Assembly (NCBI GenBank): GCA_021296235.1
Contig: JAGWAS010000015.1
Location: forward strand, 33,611 to 97,610
Direction: 5' to 3'
DNA: 64,000 nt
From: Paracoccaceae bacterium
GTDB lineage: Bacteria > Pseudomonadota > Alphaproteobacteria > Rhodobacterales > Rhodobacteraceae
The notes under the pieces were generated by a model. The model did no database searches and was not told the origin of the DNA. It saw nothing but the letters and a program-made list of their open reading frames with translations. This document shows positions 40,622-50,804 of the stretch, one piece after another. Within the stretch, counting starts at the first letter, position 1; each line of letters starts with the position of its first letter. The position numbers and the translations under genes are program-made.

Positions 40622-42853
40622 TCAAAGCCGGGCCGGAACGAGTCGGCCCAACTGTCGCGTTGCGGATGCGACTGATGTGGACATCAGCGATGCAGAGGCA
40701 CGGAACTGCCGTTCTCCTGAACCGTCTCCCACGCCAGCGGCAGCACCGACCCATTTTAGGATCCGGTCCGGAAAATCCGCAATGAGGGAAAAACTCCTTT
40801 CAATGATCACAATATGTGCCGCGACGGAAAGAAAGCCGGTGGCAATCAGCCCAAATACCCCAACTATCGGGGAGGCGGAAACAAGAGCGCCCATGGCGAA
40901 GTGCATGCCAAGGTCGAGCAGCCCTGCAACAACCCGGTAGATCACCATGCCGAGAAAATATCCCATGATCATGAGTGCCGGGGTGAGCACGAGCGCAAGC
41001 AGCATGAGCCAACCCTGACGGCCGGCATCCCCTGAGATGCCGTCGCCGTCCAGCCGAAAATGCATCAGGGCCCAAAGGGTCGCAGCAATCACCGCCTCGG
41101 CGACAAGGAGGAAGTATCCGGCGATGCCAAGAATCCAGTAGATGAACGGAAGCATCGGAATGATGAAAGATTGCGCAATCCCGATCGCCGCCATTGGAGC
41201 GGCGATCATGAACACAATTGTCGTTCCGGCACCACCGGAGAAAAGTGAAACCGTTGCACCACCAAAGATCAGGACACCTGCCGCCTCAAGGAACCAGTTG
41301 CCCATGTTGACCAGTCCAACGATCGGATCGCGGCCAAAACCGGCGGGTGAGAGCATTCCCAGAAGAGATTCAATGTCGTCGGCAAACCCGACCTGCCAAA
41401 TGCGGCCGAGAAGGCCGGTCGGGCCGGCAGGCAATGCATCTTCAATGATCCTGCCGGGCAAGCCCATGCCGAGCGGTGCCAGCCTCGCTGCAGCGGACTC
41501 CAATCCTGCATTGGCTGCGGTCCAGATCCGGCCAGCCTCCTCCACATGCATGTATTTGTTCACGTCGGACTTGCCAAACAGGTCGGAGAACCATCCGGAT
41601 GCGTCGGCCGCTGATACGACCTGCTTGTTTAACCTGCGCCAATTTTCCGCAACATATCCCGACTCTGATGCGGTGATTGATGCGTTCATCATTCCCATCA
41701 GTTCCGAATTCAACCGTGCAAGGGTCATGTGCCAGTTGCCCGCTCCGACCCAACCCTCGCCGCCACAGCCCGAATTCCTGACGCAAATGCCTGTCATGAA
41801 ATCGCCTATGGCCTGCCTTGCTGCGCCCCGTTCCCCCTCGCTTCCGGCAACCACGCGGATCAGGCGATGGTTGCCGTCTTTCAATGTGCTGTTTATGCGC
41901 GCAAGCGTCTCCCTGATGTCGCCGGAAATGTCGGGCACCTCCGGATTGCCCACCAGAACAGCCGGCCACTGCCGGGAGATCGCTCTGTTCGATCCGTCAA
42001 TGACGATCTCAAGTATTTCGGCGTGCAGGGCCCGGAATTCCCGCGCCACATCGGAACCGGCATCGGAACGGCCGCCGGAAAGATGGTTCGGCAAGGTTGG
42101 AATTGCGTATGCACCACAGATCTCCGGATTTCTGCCTCCCAGAGATGAGACAACACGAACTGAGTCCCTAACCTCAACCCGTTCAAAGCGAACGCGAAGC
42201 GGACTTCGGGCCGCCTCCAACTGGTGGTTGGCCAGCCAGGCACAAAGCTGGTTGCGATAGACCGTTTTGAACAGTTCGCCGTCAAAGCGAGCCGAAACCC
42301 CTGAAATCGGCAGATCACCGGACACCAGGAGGCCCGCGCCGAGGCCCCAAAGTTCCGAGGCCATCATCGTCGATCCCTTCACGATCCATGCAACTCCGGC
42401 CTGAACCGAATTGTAGCCGCCAAGACCGGGGACGGGAATCAGGAGTGCAACCGCAAAGATCACCCTCAGCGGTGCCCAGAGTGAGGACCAGCGGCGACCA
42501 AGCACCTCACCCTCATGGGCTGATTGAAGAACGCCCGCCACAATGCTCCAAGCAAACAGGAGACCACCAATGGCAAGAACCGCGACGTTGAGGTTGCCGG
42601 CGAGGACGGAAATCGCGGTCGATGAAACCGAGCCTGATTCCGCCGGAAACAGGGAACCAAAAATCCTGTTGAGCAGATTTGCGCTGTTTGCATCGCCGTA
42701 TTGTGTTCCGAAAATCCCGGAAAGGTCGCCGGACATCAACGTTTGGGAATTCTCCTGGGAAAGTGACTGTCGGGGACAGATTGCGGCAACTACTGCAACC
42801 GCATACCCGATGGCACGGCAATACGGTCTCTGACCGGAATGGGAATTGTCCAT
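40622..42853 (-). CDS. DotA/TraY-family conjugative transfer membrane protein
   Basis: 743 aa; N-terminal LAGNLNVAVLAIGGLLFAWSIVAGVLQSAHEGEVLGRRWSSLWAPLRVIFAVALLIPVPGLGGYNSVQ and a cluster of C-terminal helices. Confidence 0.88.
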   Translation of the reverse strand: MDNSHSGQRPYCRAIGYAVAVVAAICPRQSLSQENSQTLMSGDLSGIFGTQYGDANSANLLNRIFGSLFPAESGSVSSTAISVLAGNLNVAVLAIGGLLFAWSIVAGVLQSAHEGEVLGRRWSSLWAPLRVIFAVALLIPVPGLGGYNSVQAGVAWIVKGSTMMASELWGLGAGLLVSGDLPISGVSARFDGELFKTVYRNQLCAWLANHQLEAARSPLRVRFERVEVRDSVRVVSSLGGRNPEICGAYAIPTLPNHLSGGRSDAGSDVAREFRALHAEILEIVIDGSNRAISRQWPAVLVGNPEVPDISGDIRETLARINSTLKDGNHRLIRVVAGSEGERGAARQAIGDFMTGICVRNSGCGGEGWVGAGNWHMTLARLNSELMGMMNASITASESGYVAENWRRLNKQVVSAADASGWFSDLFGKSDVNKYMHVEEAGRIWTAANAGLESAAARLAPLGMGLPGRIIEDALPAGPTGLLGRIWQVGFADDIESLLGMLSPAGFGRDPIVGLVNMGNWFLEAAGVLIFGGATVSLFSGGAGTTIVFMIAAPMAAIGIAQSFIIPMLPFIYWILGIAGYFLLVAEAVIAATLWALMHFRLDGDGISGDAGRQGWLMLLALVLTPALMIMGYFLGMVIYRVVAGLLDLGMHFAMGALVSASPIVGVFGLIATGFLSVAAHIVIIERSFSLIADFPDRILKWVGAAAGVGDGSGERQFRASASLMSTSVASATRQLGRLVPARL

Positions 42854-43291
42854 TCGGAAATTCTATCCGGCCCCGCAAGGAAATCTGCAATTCCCGGCAG
42901 AGGCTGCGACGGTTCCCTGTGGATAACGCAGGCACAGCCGCGTTGATCAGCCTGAATGCAATGGGCCGGACTCATGTTCAGGAATTCAAGGCCAGTCCCA
43001 CGGTACACCACCGCGCGAATCGCCAAGGCCATATTGATCTCCCAGACGCATCAGCCATGTCCAATCTCTTCTGCAATATGGCTCACGGCATGTGGTAAGC
43101 GGTGGAGAAACCCTCCTTTTCGTCAGACTTGCTCCAACTCCCCCTCGCCAGTTGGCTCGGCGCAAATCATCTCTCACTACAGGAAATTGGAGTTTTACAT
43201 GTTGGCTGGGCGGCCGTTTGGCGCCGAAGCCGGCGAAAAGGGCTGTCAGCGCTATCTTCAATCCCGGCCGGGAAAAACCTATATTCCTGCC

Positions 43292-43557
43292 ATGACCAAG
43301 CTTTCCATCGATCAACGCTTCAGCTGCGGTGCAGAGTTGCGCGCCGCGCGCTTCGGAATAGCGTTGCAATACGATGACATCGGCGAGCGGCTGATGGAAC
43401 TGCGCAAGGTTGCCTGGGACCGCTATGACGCCAGCGCCCTGTGGAGCGTGCCGCCACAGTCATCGACGGTCTGCGCAGCTATGGCGATCTTGAAGCGGCC
43501 TATCTGGCAGCAGCGATACTCCAAGAAATCGAGCGCAGGACCGGCGATGCCACTTGA
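43292..43557 (+). pseudogene. Small ORF upstream of the nucleotidyltransferase, apparently frameshifted near 43455-43462
   Basis: MTKLSIDQRF...RLMELRKVAWDRYDASALWSVPPQ in one frame, VIDGLRSYGDLEAAYLAAAILQEIERRTGDAT* in another; its stop overlaps the next gene. Confidence 0.45.
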
Positions 43558-44509
43558 CGAGTTTCAGAAGAGTGTCATTGCAGTCATCAGCTGCAATCGG
43601 GATTCTCAAAGTGCTTTCGCTGGCGGCAGCGTGATCCAGCAGCACGGGGTTCGTCTCACTGACGACCAGGACATATTTGCTGTCAGCGATGAGCGTCTGG
43701 ATGGCCTGGCGGAAACTGACCAGTCGGCGCTGGAGGCCGCGGGTTATATTGTCCAGCCTCGCCGCAGTTTCGACGGATTCCGGGAGTGCCTTGTGATGAA
43801 GCCGCTGGTCGGGACAACGACCCTGCAATGGACAGCGGGCCTCGCAAGTGAGTTTTATGCGCCGGTTCCCGATTCTCTGTTTGGCCGACGGCTGCATTTT
43901 GCCGACCTCGCGGTCAACAAGGCGCTGGCCGCCGGATCCAGGATAAAGAAGCGCGATTTCTTGGATCTGGTGATGTTGGACCGGTACGTCATGCCTCTCT
44001 GGCGGATGGCCTGTGCAGTACCAGGCAAACGGGCAGACCTGAATCCGTTTTCCCTCGTTGAACGCATGTCGCACAACTGGGATATGGCAGTTCGCAGGAC
44101 CACACCTGACGACAGGCTGGTTCTGACAGCAGAAGTTTCATTGGAAGAGATCGGGGAGAGACTGCATTCCGCCCTGAACGAGGCGCGGACCACTTTGCCC
44201 GACGCGCCGCCGGAGAGCTACGGCCGCTTGGAAGTCAAGTCCGACGGCCAACCGGTGTTCAGCCGGAAAATTGCATCCGGCGGAGATTGGAGAGCGCCCA
44301 GACCCGGAGGCGCTCTTCCGGCCTTCGAAGGTATAGATAACGAGATGATCGCCCGGCTGATTGCCGAATTCGGACCTGAGGGCAGCCGCTACACCGCAGG
44401 AACCTCAGAGAACAGCGACCGCCCCGGCAAGGACTTTCGCAGTCCATTCACGACTCCCGACCCGGCCAGACCGAAGCCGGACGACGACGGGCCGGACTAC
44501 GACATGTAA
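43547..44509 (+). CDS. Nucleotidyltransferase-fold protein, AbiEii-like
   Basis: Trimmed to MPLDEFQKSVIAVISCNRDSQSAFAGGSVIQQHGVRLTDDQDIFAVSD: GGS...DDxDIF pattern. Confidence 0.6.
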   Translation: MPLDEFQKSVIAVISCNRDSQSAFAGGSVIQQHGVRLTDDQDIFAVSDERLDGLAETDQSALEAAGYIVQPRRSFDGFRECLVMKPLVGTTTLQWTAGLASEFYAPVPDSLFGRRLHFADLAVNKALAAGSRIKKRDFLDLVMLDRYVMPLWRMACAVPGKRADLNPFSLVERMSHNWDMAVRRTTPDDRLVLTAEVSLEEIGERLHSALNEARTTLPDAPPESYGRLEVKSDGQPVFSRKIASGGDWRAPRPGGALPAFEGIDNEMIARLIAEFGPEGSRYTAGTSENSDRPGKDFRSPFTTPDPARPKPDDDGPDYDM

Positions 44510-44775
44510 AACGGATTGACGGTAGCCTCGTGAGGTTCGTTTCCAGGGCCGTTACGGGTGATTTGTCCGCTGTCATTCACGATAAAAGGGCAGCGTCAAT
44601 CAGGATGACAAAATGGGCAGACGGAGGGCGGGGTCAACGTCTCACATTTGGAATTCTTCGGAATCCGTTGTGCCCGGAACCCGACGACGACGCCTCACGG
44701 CTGGCCGGGCCCCAAACGCTGAGAAGCGTTCCGAAACAACCAATGTCGGCAGAGATTTCCCAATTGCAAAGATTG

Positions 44776-44805
44776 TTGTAGGCAGAATTGAATAAATGCC
44801 TACAA
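44776..44805. promoter_or_regulatory. Perfect 9-bp inverted repeat in the promoter region, candidate operator
   Basis: TTGTAGGCA N12 TGCCTACAA just upstream of the gene at 44812. Confidence 0.6.
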
Positions 44806-44811
44806 TAACGT

Positions 44812-45906
44812 GTGACGATGGTTGACATGCCTCCCGAACGATTGCCGGTATCAATCCAGACGCTCTATGCGGATCTGGCCGACCGGGCGTGGACCGGAAA
44901 TTTCCGGGAAATCATGGAGGCAGGCGGCAGCGCATACAAGCGCACGGTAAAGGGCCGCATTTACTGGTACTGGCAGCCACCGAGCAAGGGAGGCACACGG
45001 CCATCGGCGAAGTATCTGGGACCGGATTCACCGGCAATTCGTCGGCGTATGCAGGATCGGTCCGATTTGGCGGCGGCCCGCAGGGATCGTCTGGAGCTCG
45101 TCCGATGCCTGCGAGCCGCACGGCTTCCGTCTCCGGACGCGATAAGCGGTAATGTGTTGTCGGCGCTTGCCGAAGCAGGGGTTTTTCGCCTGCGTGCGGT
45201 GCTCATTGGTTCGGTGGCCTTCCAGTGCTACGGTCCGCTGCTCGGCTTCCGGACGTCAAGGGAACTGGGCCGTACGGGCGATCTGGACATTGGCCAATGT
45301 CATTCGATCGGCCTTGCCGTTGAGGATGAGATCGACGCGGACCTGCTCACGGTCCTGCAGCGGGCCGATCCCCGGTTCGAGGCGGTTTCATCGCCGTACG
45401 ACACGCGCCGGGCAGCGCGTTATGCCGTCAGGGTCGGCCAGCAGCAGATTTTTTCCGTTGATATTCTGATGCCCCAGCGCGGCTCTCCCCGGTTGGGGCC
45501 GACAAAGCTGAGGGCGCTGAAAGGTCATGCGCAGATCCCGTGCTATCTGGATTTCCTGATCCATCGGGAGACTAAGGCAGTTGCGGTGCACGGGCCGGGG
45601 ATTCCAGTCCGTGTTCCAACTCCGGAGCGGTTTGCCCTTCACAAACTGCTTGTGTCCCGATTGCGCGGTAAAGCGACGGTAAGTCAGGCGAAGGCCCGCA
45701 AGGACATCGAACAGGCGGGTGCGCTGCTACAGGTGCTGGCGGCGGACAGGCCGGATGAGTTGGCCGCAGCATGGCAGGAACTCCTTGGCCAGGGCCCGGC
45801 CTGCAAACGAACGGCGGAAAGTGGTCGTAATGCGCTTAGCGAAAACCTCAGAGATCTATTGGCGGCGCCTGCAAACTCATCTCACCGTGCACCTGCGACG
45901 GAATAA
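44812..45906 (+). CDS. Nucleotidyltransferase-fold protein (GSU2403-like)
   Basis: 364 aa; KGRIYWYWQPPSKGGTRPSAKYLGPDSP, AVLIGSVAFQCYGPLLGFR, GRTGDLDIGQ. Confidence 0.8.
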   Translation: MTMVDMPPERLPVSIQTLYADLADRAWTGNFREIMEAGGSAYKRTVKGRIYWYWQPPSKGGTRPSAKYLGPDSPAIRRRMQDRSDLAAARRDRLELVRCLRAARLPSPDAISGNVLSALAEAGVFRLRAVLIGSVAFQCYGPLLGFRTSRELGRTGDLDIGQCHSIGLAVEDEIDADLLTVLQRADPRFEAVSSPYDTRRAARYAVRVGQQQIFSVDILMPQRGSPRLGPTKLRALKGHAQIPCYLDFLIHRETKAVAVHGPGIPVRVPTPERFALHKLLVSRLRGKATVSQAKARKDIEQAGALLQVLAADRPDELAAAWQELLGQGPACKRTAESGRNALSENLRDLLAAPANSSHRAPATE

Positions 45907-46494
45907 TCCGAGCTCCAACAGCTCCATGTGAGACCCATTTGCCATCACGGACCGGCCCCGGCGGCCCTGAAAGAACTGACAGGGCGGGCAGGTTCGCAGC
46001 CATCGTCAATCCGGAAGCGGGGTGTTTCGGTTCAGGAAATGTGTTTTCGGGCTCGTGTTGTCGTAACAATGCGACGAAGCAGATCAGGCCGTAGCCCGAA
46101 TCAAGGCCGGTTGTAGGCCAGAAATTTCCGGCAAAGCGGATTGCGGCATGGAAGGCTCTGATACGGATTTCCGGAGTGTTTTTCACGACCATGTCAGGGT
46201 CAAGGTTACAGATATGTTGAGGGTGCCTTCACCAACCGGGTTGGGGAACATTCCGGTAGATGTGCTTGAGGTGACCTGAACCGCTTTCATCGATTCTGAG
46301 CCATGCATCTTGGCAGAGCGAGTTCGGCCATGATTGGAGTTCCGACAGGCGCTTGGCGAGATCCTCCCGAACGGTTTCCGGCACCCGGTCATCCCCGGTC
46401 AAAGTTCGGTAAAGCTCTAAAATTAGGCCGCCAACCGACGGAACTTCTTCCATTGAACGTATAATGATTGGTTGCGCACGATCAGGACAGGCCG

Positions 46495-47106
46495 ATGTCA
46501 AGATTATACTCTGCAATTTCCCCATACTGGCTGTGGGCTCTGCTCGCCCTTCCCGCCGCCGGGATGATCGCAGAGGTCAGCGAATCCCCCACTCCGAGTG
46601 TGATTCAGGGGCTCTTGCACCCGACCGGTGAATTCGCCGCGCGCTTCATGATTATCGCACTCATGGCAACACCGCTCGCAATAGTCTTCAAAGGTTGGCG
46701 CGGTCCGAGGTGGCTAATGAAGAACCGGCGATATTTTGGCGTGGCGGCCTTTGGCTACGCGCTTGCGCACACGACACTCTATCTGGTGGATGCCGGAGCA
46801 CTGGCAGAGATTCTTGGCGAAGCACTGCGACTTGATATCTGGACAGGATGGCTTGCCTTTTTCATCTTCATCCCTCTGGCCGCCACCTCGATGGATTATT
46901 GTGTTCGTACCATGGGCCCCCGATGGAAGGCGCTGCACCGCTGGGCTTATGGTGCCGCCATCCTGACACTAGTGCACTGGTCCGCTCTGCATGACTGGGG
47001 TGGGCTGGGACCAGCGCTTGTACACTTCGTGCCTCTTGGTTTGCTGCAAGCATATCGCATCTGGCACCAGTTCACCCGCCGGCGCAAAATGGCCTTCACG
47101 AGATAG
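46495..47106 (+). CDS. Ferric-reductase-like / MsrQ-like heme membrane protein
   Basis: HPTGEFAARFMIIALMATPL, NRRYFGVAAFGYALAHTTLYLVD, LHRWAYGAAILTLVHW with conserved His. Confidence 0.8.
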   Translation: MSRLYSAISPYWLWALLALPAAGMIAEVSESPTPSVIQGLLHPTGEFAARFMIIALMATPLAIVFKGWRGPRWLMKNRRYFGVAAFGYALAHTTLYLVDAGALAEILGEALRLDIWTGWLAFFIFIPLAATSMDYCVRTMGPRWKALHRWAYGAAILTLVHWSALHDWGGLGPALVHFVPLGLLQAYRIWHQFTRRRKMAFTR

Positions 47107-47521
47107 CCACGTCATTGTCTGTAACCGATCAAGTTGATGCCCCAATCTAACGGTTGAGTCCAACGCCATTTTCTGGGGAAATTGCCTTCAATTTGCCCCG
47201 CCGACACGCTCGGAATGGCTTTTGTTCGAAACCAAACTGCCATCCGCCGAATGTTCCGTCTTTGCTCCTTGGGTAAGGTGAATTTTCGGCTGCCGGCTGG
47301 GACTTCCGGCACGCCGCATGCTTATGAACAGAGCAAAACTGCACGAGCCCCATGAGCATCGTGTGGCATCGGCAATTTGAATTTGGCAGGCGAACATTGG
47401 ACGGCCAACGGGCCCAATCGGCAATCGCATCTGTTGTGGCCTTCCCCGTCAGGTGCGGTTATTTCGGGAATGCGCGGATGACGGCGTCTGCGGACGCCTG
47501 TGCCTCGCCCGGGAGGTGGGA

Positions 47522-47623
47522 ATGACGGACAGGGCGCGAAATTGGGAAGTGCGGGTCGCCGATGCGTTGGCTGCGCTCTTTGCAGTTGTGATCCTGATCT
47601 ATGCGGCTTCGGGACCAGATTGA
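47522..47623 (+). CDS. Small single-TM ORF directly upstream of the TRAP permease
   Basis: 33 aa MTDRARNWEVRVADALAALFAVVILIYAASGPD; stop 4 nt before a candidate TRAP start at 47628. Confidence 0.35.
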   Translation: MTDRARNWEVRVADALAALFAVVILIYAASGPD

Positions 47624-47627
47624 ATCC

Positions 47628-49628
47628 ATGGTTGCGGATTTTGAGGAACTTTCCCGCCGCGACCAACGGCTGCTGCTGAAAAATCACTGGTTGGGCGCAG
47701 GATTCAAGGCCTTTGAACGCGGATTCTTGCTGCCCACCGGATTGATACTCGGCCTGCCCATTCTTTTTTCGTTCGTGATCAGCTTCCTGAAATTGCCCGC
47801 TTCCCCGCAGTGGCGTTGGGTAAACACTCTGCTCGCCTGTGCAACGCTTGTTACATTCACCATGTGGACGGCGACGCTCTTTTCCATCGATGCAGGACTT
47901 CTGCCGAATGCAACTGCGACAGACTATATCCTGTTTCCGGTTGCGACGGCCCTAACCCTTTATCTGACCTGGCGGCATTTCGGCGGCTTCATCGTTGCGT
48001 TCTGCGTTTTCTGGATCGTGTATTTCTTCATGCGGGGCCACCTTCCGGACTGGACGGGGGTCTTTGCCGGTTCCGAAGCCAGCTTCGCCCAGAATCTCCG
48101 ATCCATGGTCCTGAATTTCTGGTCGCAGACCGGTGGAATGTTCGGCAAGCCACTGCAGGTGGTTTCGGGCAATGTGCTGATCTTCATCGTGTTCGGCGCG
48201 GTGCTGATGGCATCGGGGGCGGGCGATCTGTTGATGAAGATTGCAAACCGGCTTACCGGGCGCTTTACCGGAGGTGCCGCACATGCGGCGGTGGCTTCCT
48301 CGGCACTGTTCGGAACCCTATCGGGTGCTGCAATCTCGAACGTGGTCTCGACGGGCGTCATGACCATTCCTGTGATCAAGCGTTCCGGCTTCAGGCCTGC
48401 ATTCGCAGCCGCGGTCGAAGCATCCGCCTCAACGGGCGGCCAACTGATGCCGCCGGTCATGGGCGTCGTTGCGTTCTTCGTTGCCGGCCAGATCGGACTT
48501 GAATACCGCTACATCGTTGTTGCGGCCATCATTCCCGCCCTGTTCTACTACCTTGGAACATTCCTGACGGTTTACTTCGAGGCGCGAAGGCTTGGAATTG
48601 GGCCGTTGCCGCAGGAAGCCCGCAAGCGCCTCACTCCAGTCGAAAGACTGCAATGTCTGGTTTTCATCGTTCCGCTTGGCGTGCTCAGCTATTTCCTGTT
48701 TGTTCAGCCTTCGGTTCCAAAGGCGGGATTTTACGGATTCTTGGCCGCATTGGTCAGCGCACTCGCGCTTTTTCCTGCATTCCGGTCGTGGTCCCGTGTT
48801 TTCCGCGCTTTCGCAGAGGCGGGAAGGATGGCCGCGACCATCATTGTTATCGTCGCCGCGATCGGGTTGATCGTTGGCCTCATACAAGTTTCCGGTTTCA
48901 CCGGCCGGCTGTCGCTCCTTCTTGTGCAATTGGCATCGGGGCCGCTGCTGCTGACCCTGATTGTCGTGGCGCTCGGAGCCATTGTACTTGGAATGGGCCT
49001 GCCGCCGGGCGCCACCTATTTCATAATCGTCATTGCGCTCAGTTCAGGAATAGAGGCGGTTGGGATACCGCAGCTTACGCTGCACCTCTTCGTTGTGTTC
49101 TTTGCAGTCATTTCCACGGTAACTCCTCCGGTCGCGCTGGCTGCGTTTGCGGCCGCACCGATTGCTGGGGCCTCACCAATGCACACCGGACTGCAGGCGG
49201 CGAGACTTTCGTTGGCCGGCTTCGTGATTCCCTTCGTTGTCGTCTACCATCCGGCAATGCTCTACAAGTTGCAGGTTCTCTTTGAATGGTTTGGCGGCGA
49301 GCCTGTCGATTCCGCAGCAATGATGGATATCTCGGCGGTAAGCTGGACCGATCTTGGCTGGGCTGTCCTTGCCACGTCGGTTGCGTTGTGGCTGTTCACG
49401 ACCGCACTGACGGGATTTGAGAGAAACCGGCTCCTTCCGGTTGAGCGATTGGCAAGGGTTGTTGCCGGAACGGCGCTGCTGATTCCCATCACTGGAATTG
49501 CCGCACCGGCATTGGTGGTTGCCGCGGCACTGATATTCGGGCACAGGATCCTGCATCCGAAAAGGGCGGCGCCCGAAACATTGGGAACGGCGATGCCGCC
49601 CGCAGGGGAAGACAAGAACTCAGAATAG
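47628..49628 (+). CDS. TRAP transporter fused permease (DctQM-type)
   Basis: Long polytopic ORF; HAAVASSALFGTLSGAAISNVVSTGVMTIPVIKRSGFRPAFAAAVEASASTGGQLMPPVMG. Confidence 0.93.
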   Translation: MVADFEELSRRDQRLLLKNHWLGAGFKAFERGFLLPTGLILGLPILFSFVISFLKLPASPQWRWVNTLLACATLVTFTMWTATLFSIDAGLLPNATATDYILFPVATALTLYLTWRHFGGFIVAFCVFWIVYFFMRGHLPDWTGVFAGSEASFAQNLRSMVLNFWSQTGGMFGKPLQVVSGNVLIFIVFGAVLMASGAGDLLMKIANRLTGRFTGGAAHAAVASSALFGTLSGAAISNVVSTGVMTIPVIKRSGFRPAFAAAVEASASTGGQLMPPVMGVVAFFVAGQIGLEYRYIVVAAIIPALFYYLGTFLTVYFEARRLGIGPLPQEARKRLTPVERLQCLVFIVPLGVLSYFLFVQPSVPKAGFYGFLAALVSALALFPAFRSWSRVFRAFAEAGRMAATIIVIVAAIGLIVGLIQVSGFTGRLSLLLVQLASGPLLLTLIVVALGAIVLGMGLPPGATYFIIVIALSSGIEAVGIPQLTLHLFVVFFAVISTVTPPVALAAFAAAPIAGASPMHTGLQAARLSLAGFVIPFVVVYHPAMLYKLQVLFEWFGGEPVDSAAMMDISAVSWTDLGWAVLATSVALWLFTTALTGFERNRLLPVERLARVVAGTALLIPITGIAAPALVVAAALIFGHRILHPKRAAPETLGTAMPPAGEDKNSE

Positions 49629-49638
49629 GGAGAAACCG

Positions 49639-50616
49639 ATGCACAGAGCCATATTTGCCGCAGTAGCCGGAATTGGCATGGCCGCAGGAGCGGTTGCGCA
49701 GGAAACGACTTTGAAGATGGCCACGATCGCACCGAGCCTTAATCAGGCGATCACCATGGCGACCTTCGCAAACATCGTTACCGACAACCTTGATGGCGTT
49801 TCAATTGAGGTTGCGGCCGGAGGTGCAGCAACTCTGCACATGATGGAAGTTGCCCGCGGAAATCTTGACATGTCCATGACGTCGCCCGTTGTGGCCAATC
49901 TCATGACGGCCGGAAAGGCGATGTATGCCAAGGAAAAGGACGCACCGGAATTGGCCAAAAACCTGCATCTGCTGATGTGGTTCCCCTATGGGGCCTATCA
50001 CTTTGCAGTGCGGGCCGAGAGCGACATTCAGACGCTTGACGACATCGAGGGCGCAACGGTCTTCCTTGGTCCGCAGGGCGGCGGCGCCTACAATGCCGCC
50101 AAAGGCTGGGTAGAGGCAACAACAGGTCTCGTGGCCGGCGAGGATTATGAAGCCATAACCGCCAACTGGCAAACCGGGCATCAGGCATTTCTTGACGGCA
50201 AGGTGGATGTCTACACCATCGGTTGCATTGATCCCTGTGGCCAATTCGTGCAGTTCACGGAAACCGAGGACATTCGGTTCATTGGTCCCGAGGACCCCAC
50301 CGGTGATCATGTCGAAAAATGGTTGGGCGCATTCCGCTATCACGAGGACATTCCGGCAGGCTCATATGACGGCCAGAAGAATGACGGCCCCGTAGCCTCC
50401 TTCGGAACGGCAGTTGGCATTGCCGTTCGGGGCGACCTCGACGAGGATACGGTCTACAGCGTTACCCGCGCATTCTGGGACAACATTGAGCAGGTTACCT
50501 CCGAGGCGCCATGGGCCAAGGCCATCAAGATCGATTTTGCGGTGCGCAAGCAGGGGGTCATTGAACTTCACCCCGGTGCCGAACGCTACTACCGCGAAGT
50601 TGGCGCAATCCAGTGA
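49639..50616 (+). CDS. TAXI-family TRAP solute-binding protein
   Basis: 325 aa with signal peptide; VFLGPQGGGAYNAAKGWVEATTGLVAGEDYEAI. Confidence 0.88.
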   Translation: MHRAIFAAVAGIGMAAGAVAQETTLKMATIAPSLNQAITMATFANIVTDNLDGVSIEVAAGGAATLHMMEVARGNLDMSMTSPVVANLMTAGKAMYAKEKDAPELAKNLHLLMWFPYGAYHFAVRAESDIQTLDDIEGATVFLGPQGGGAYNAAKGWVEATTGLVAGEDYEAITANWQTGHQAFLDGKVDVYTIGCIDPCGQFVQFTETEDIRFIGPEDPTGDHVEKWLGAFRYHEDIPAGSYDGQKNDGPVASFGTAVGIAVRGDLDEDTVYSVTRAFWDNIEQVTSEAPWAKAIKIDFAVRKQGVIELHPGAERYYREVGAIQ

Positions 50617-50804
50617 ACCATACGGGCGGCGGACTTTGTCCGCTGCCCTCCCGCAAACGGTGCAGGCCCGGATGCCAAGGCCTTGGACATTGTCCGGGAG
50701 CAGCAAATCGAGCAATTCACTGGGGCCTTGCCGACCATCGACGAGCATGTGCCTGCCAAGTGCGAGTTGGACTTGAACCGGGTTGGAATGGTCAATCCAT
50801 CACT

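Noticed and set aside
41142-42260. 372-aa plus-strand ORF within DotA/TraY
   Set aside because: Shadow ORF rich in Ser/Pro/Arg; the minus-strand frame encodes coherent transmembrane segments.
46229-46525. 98-aa minus-strand ORF upstream of the MsrQ-like gene
   Set aside because: Reads plausibly as protein in part (LILELYRTLTGDDRVPETVREDLAKRLSELQSWPNSL) but has no recognised family, and overlaps the start of the next gene; too weak to call.
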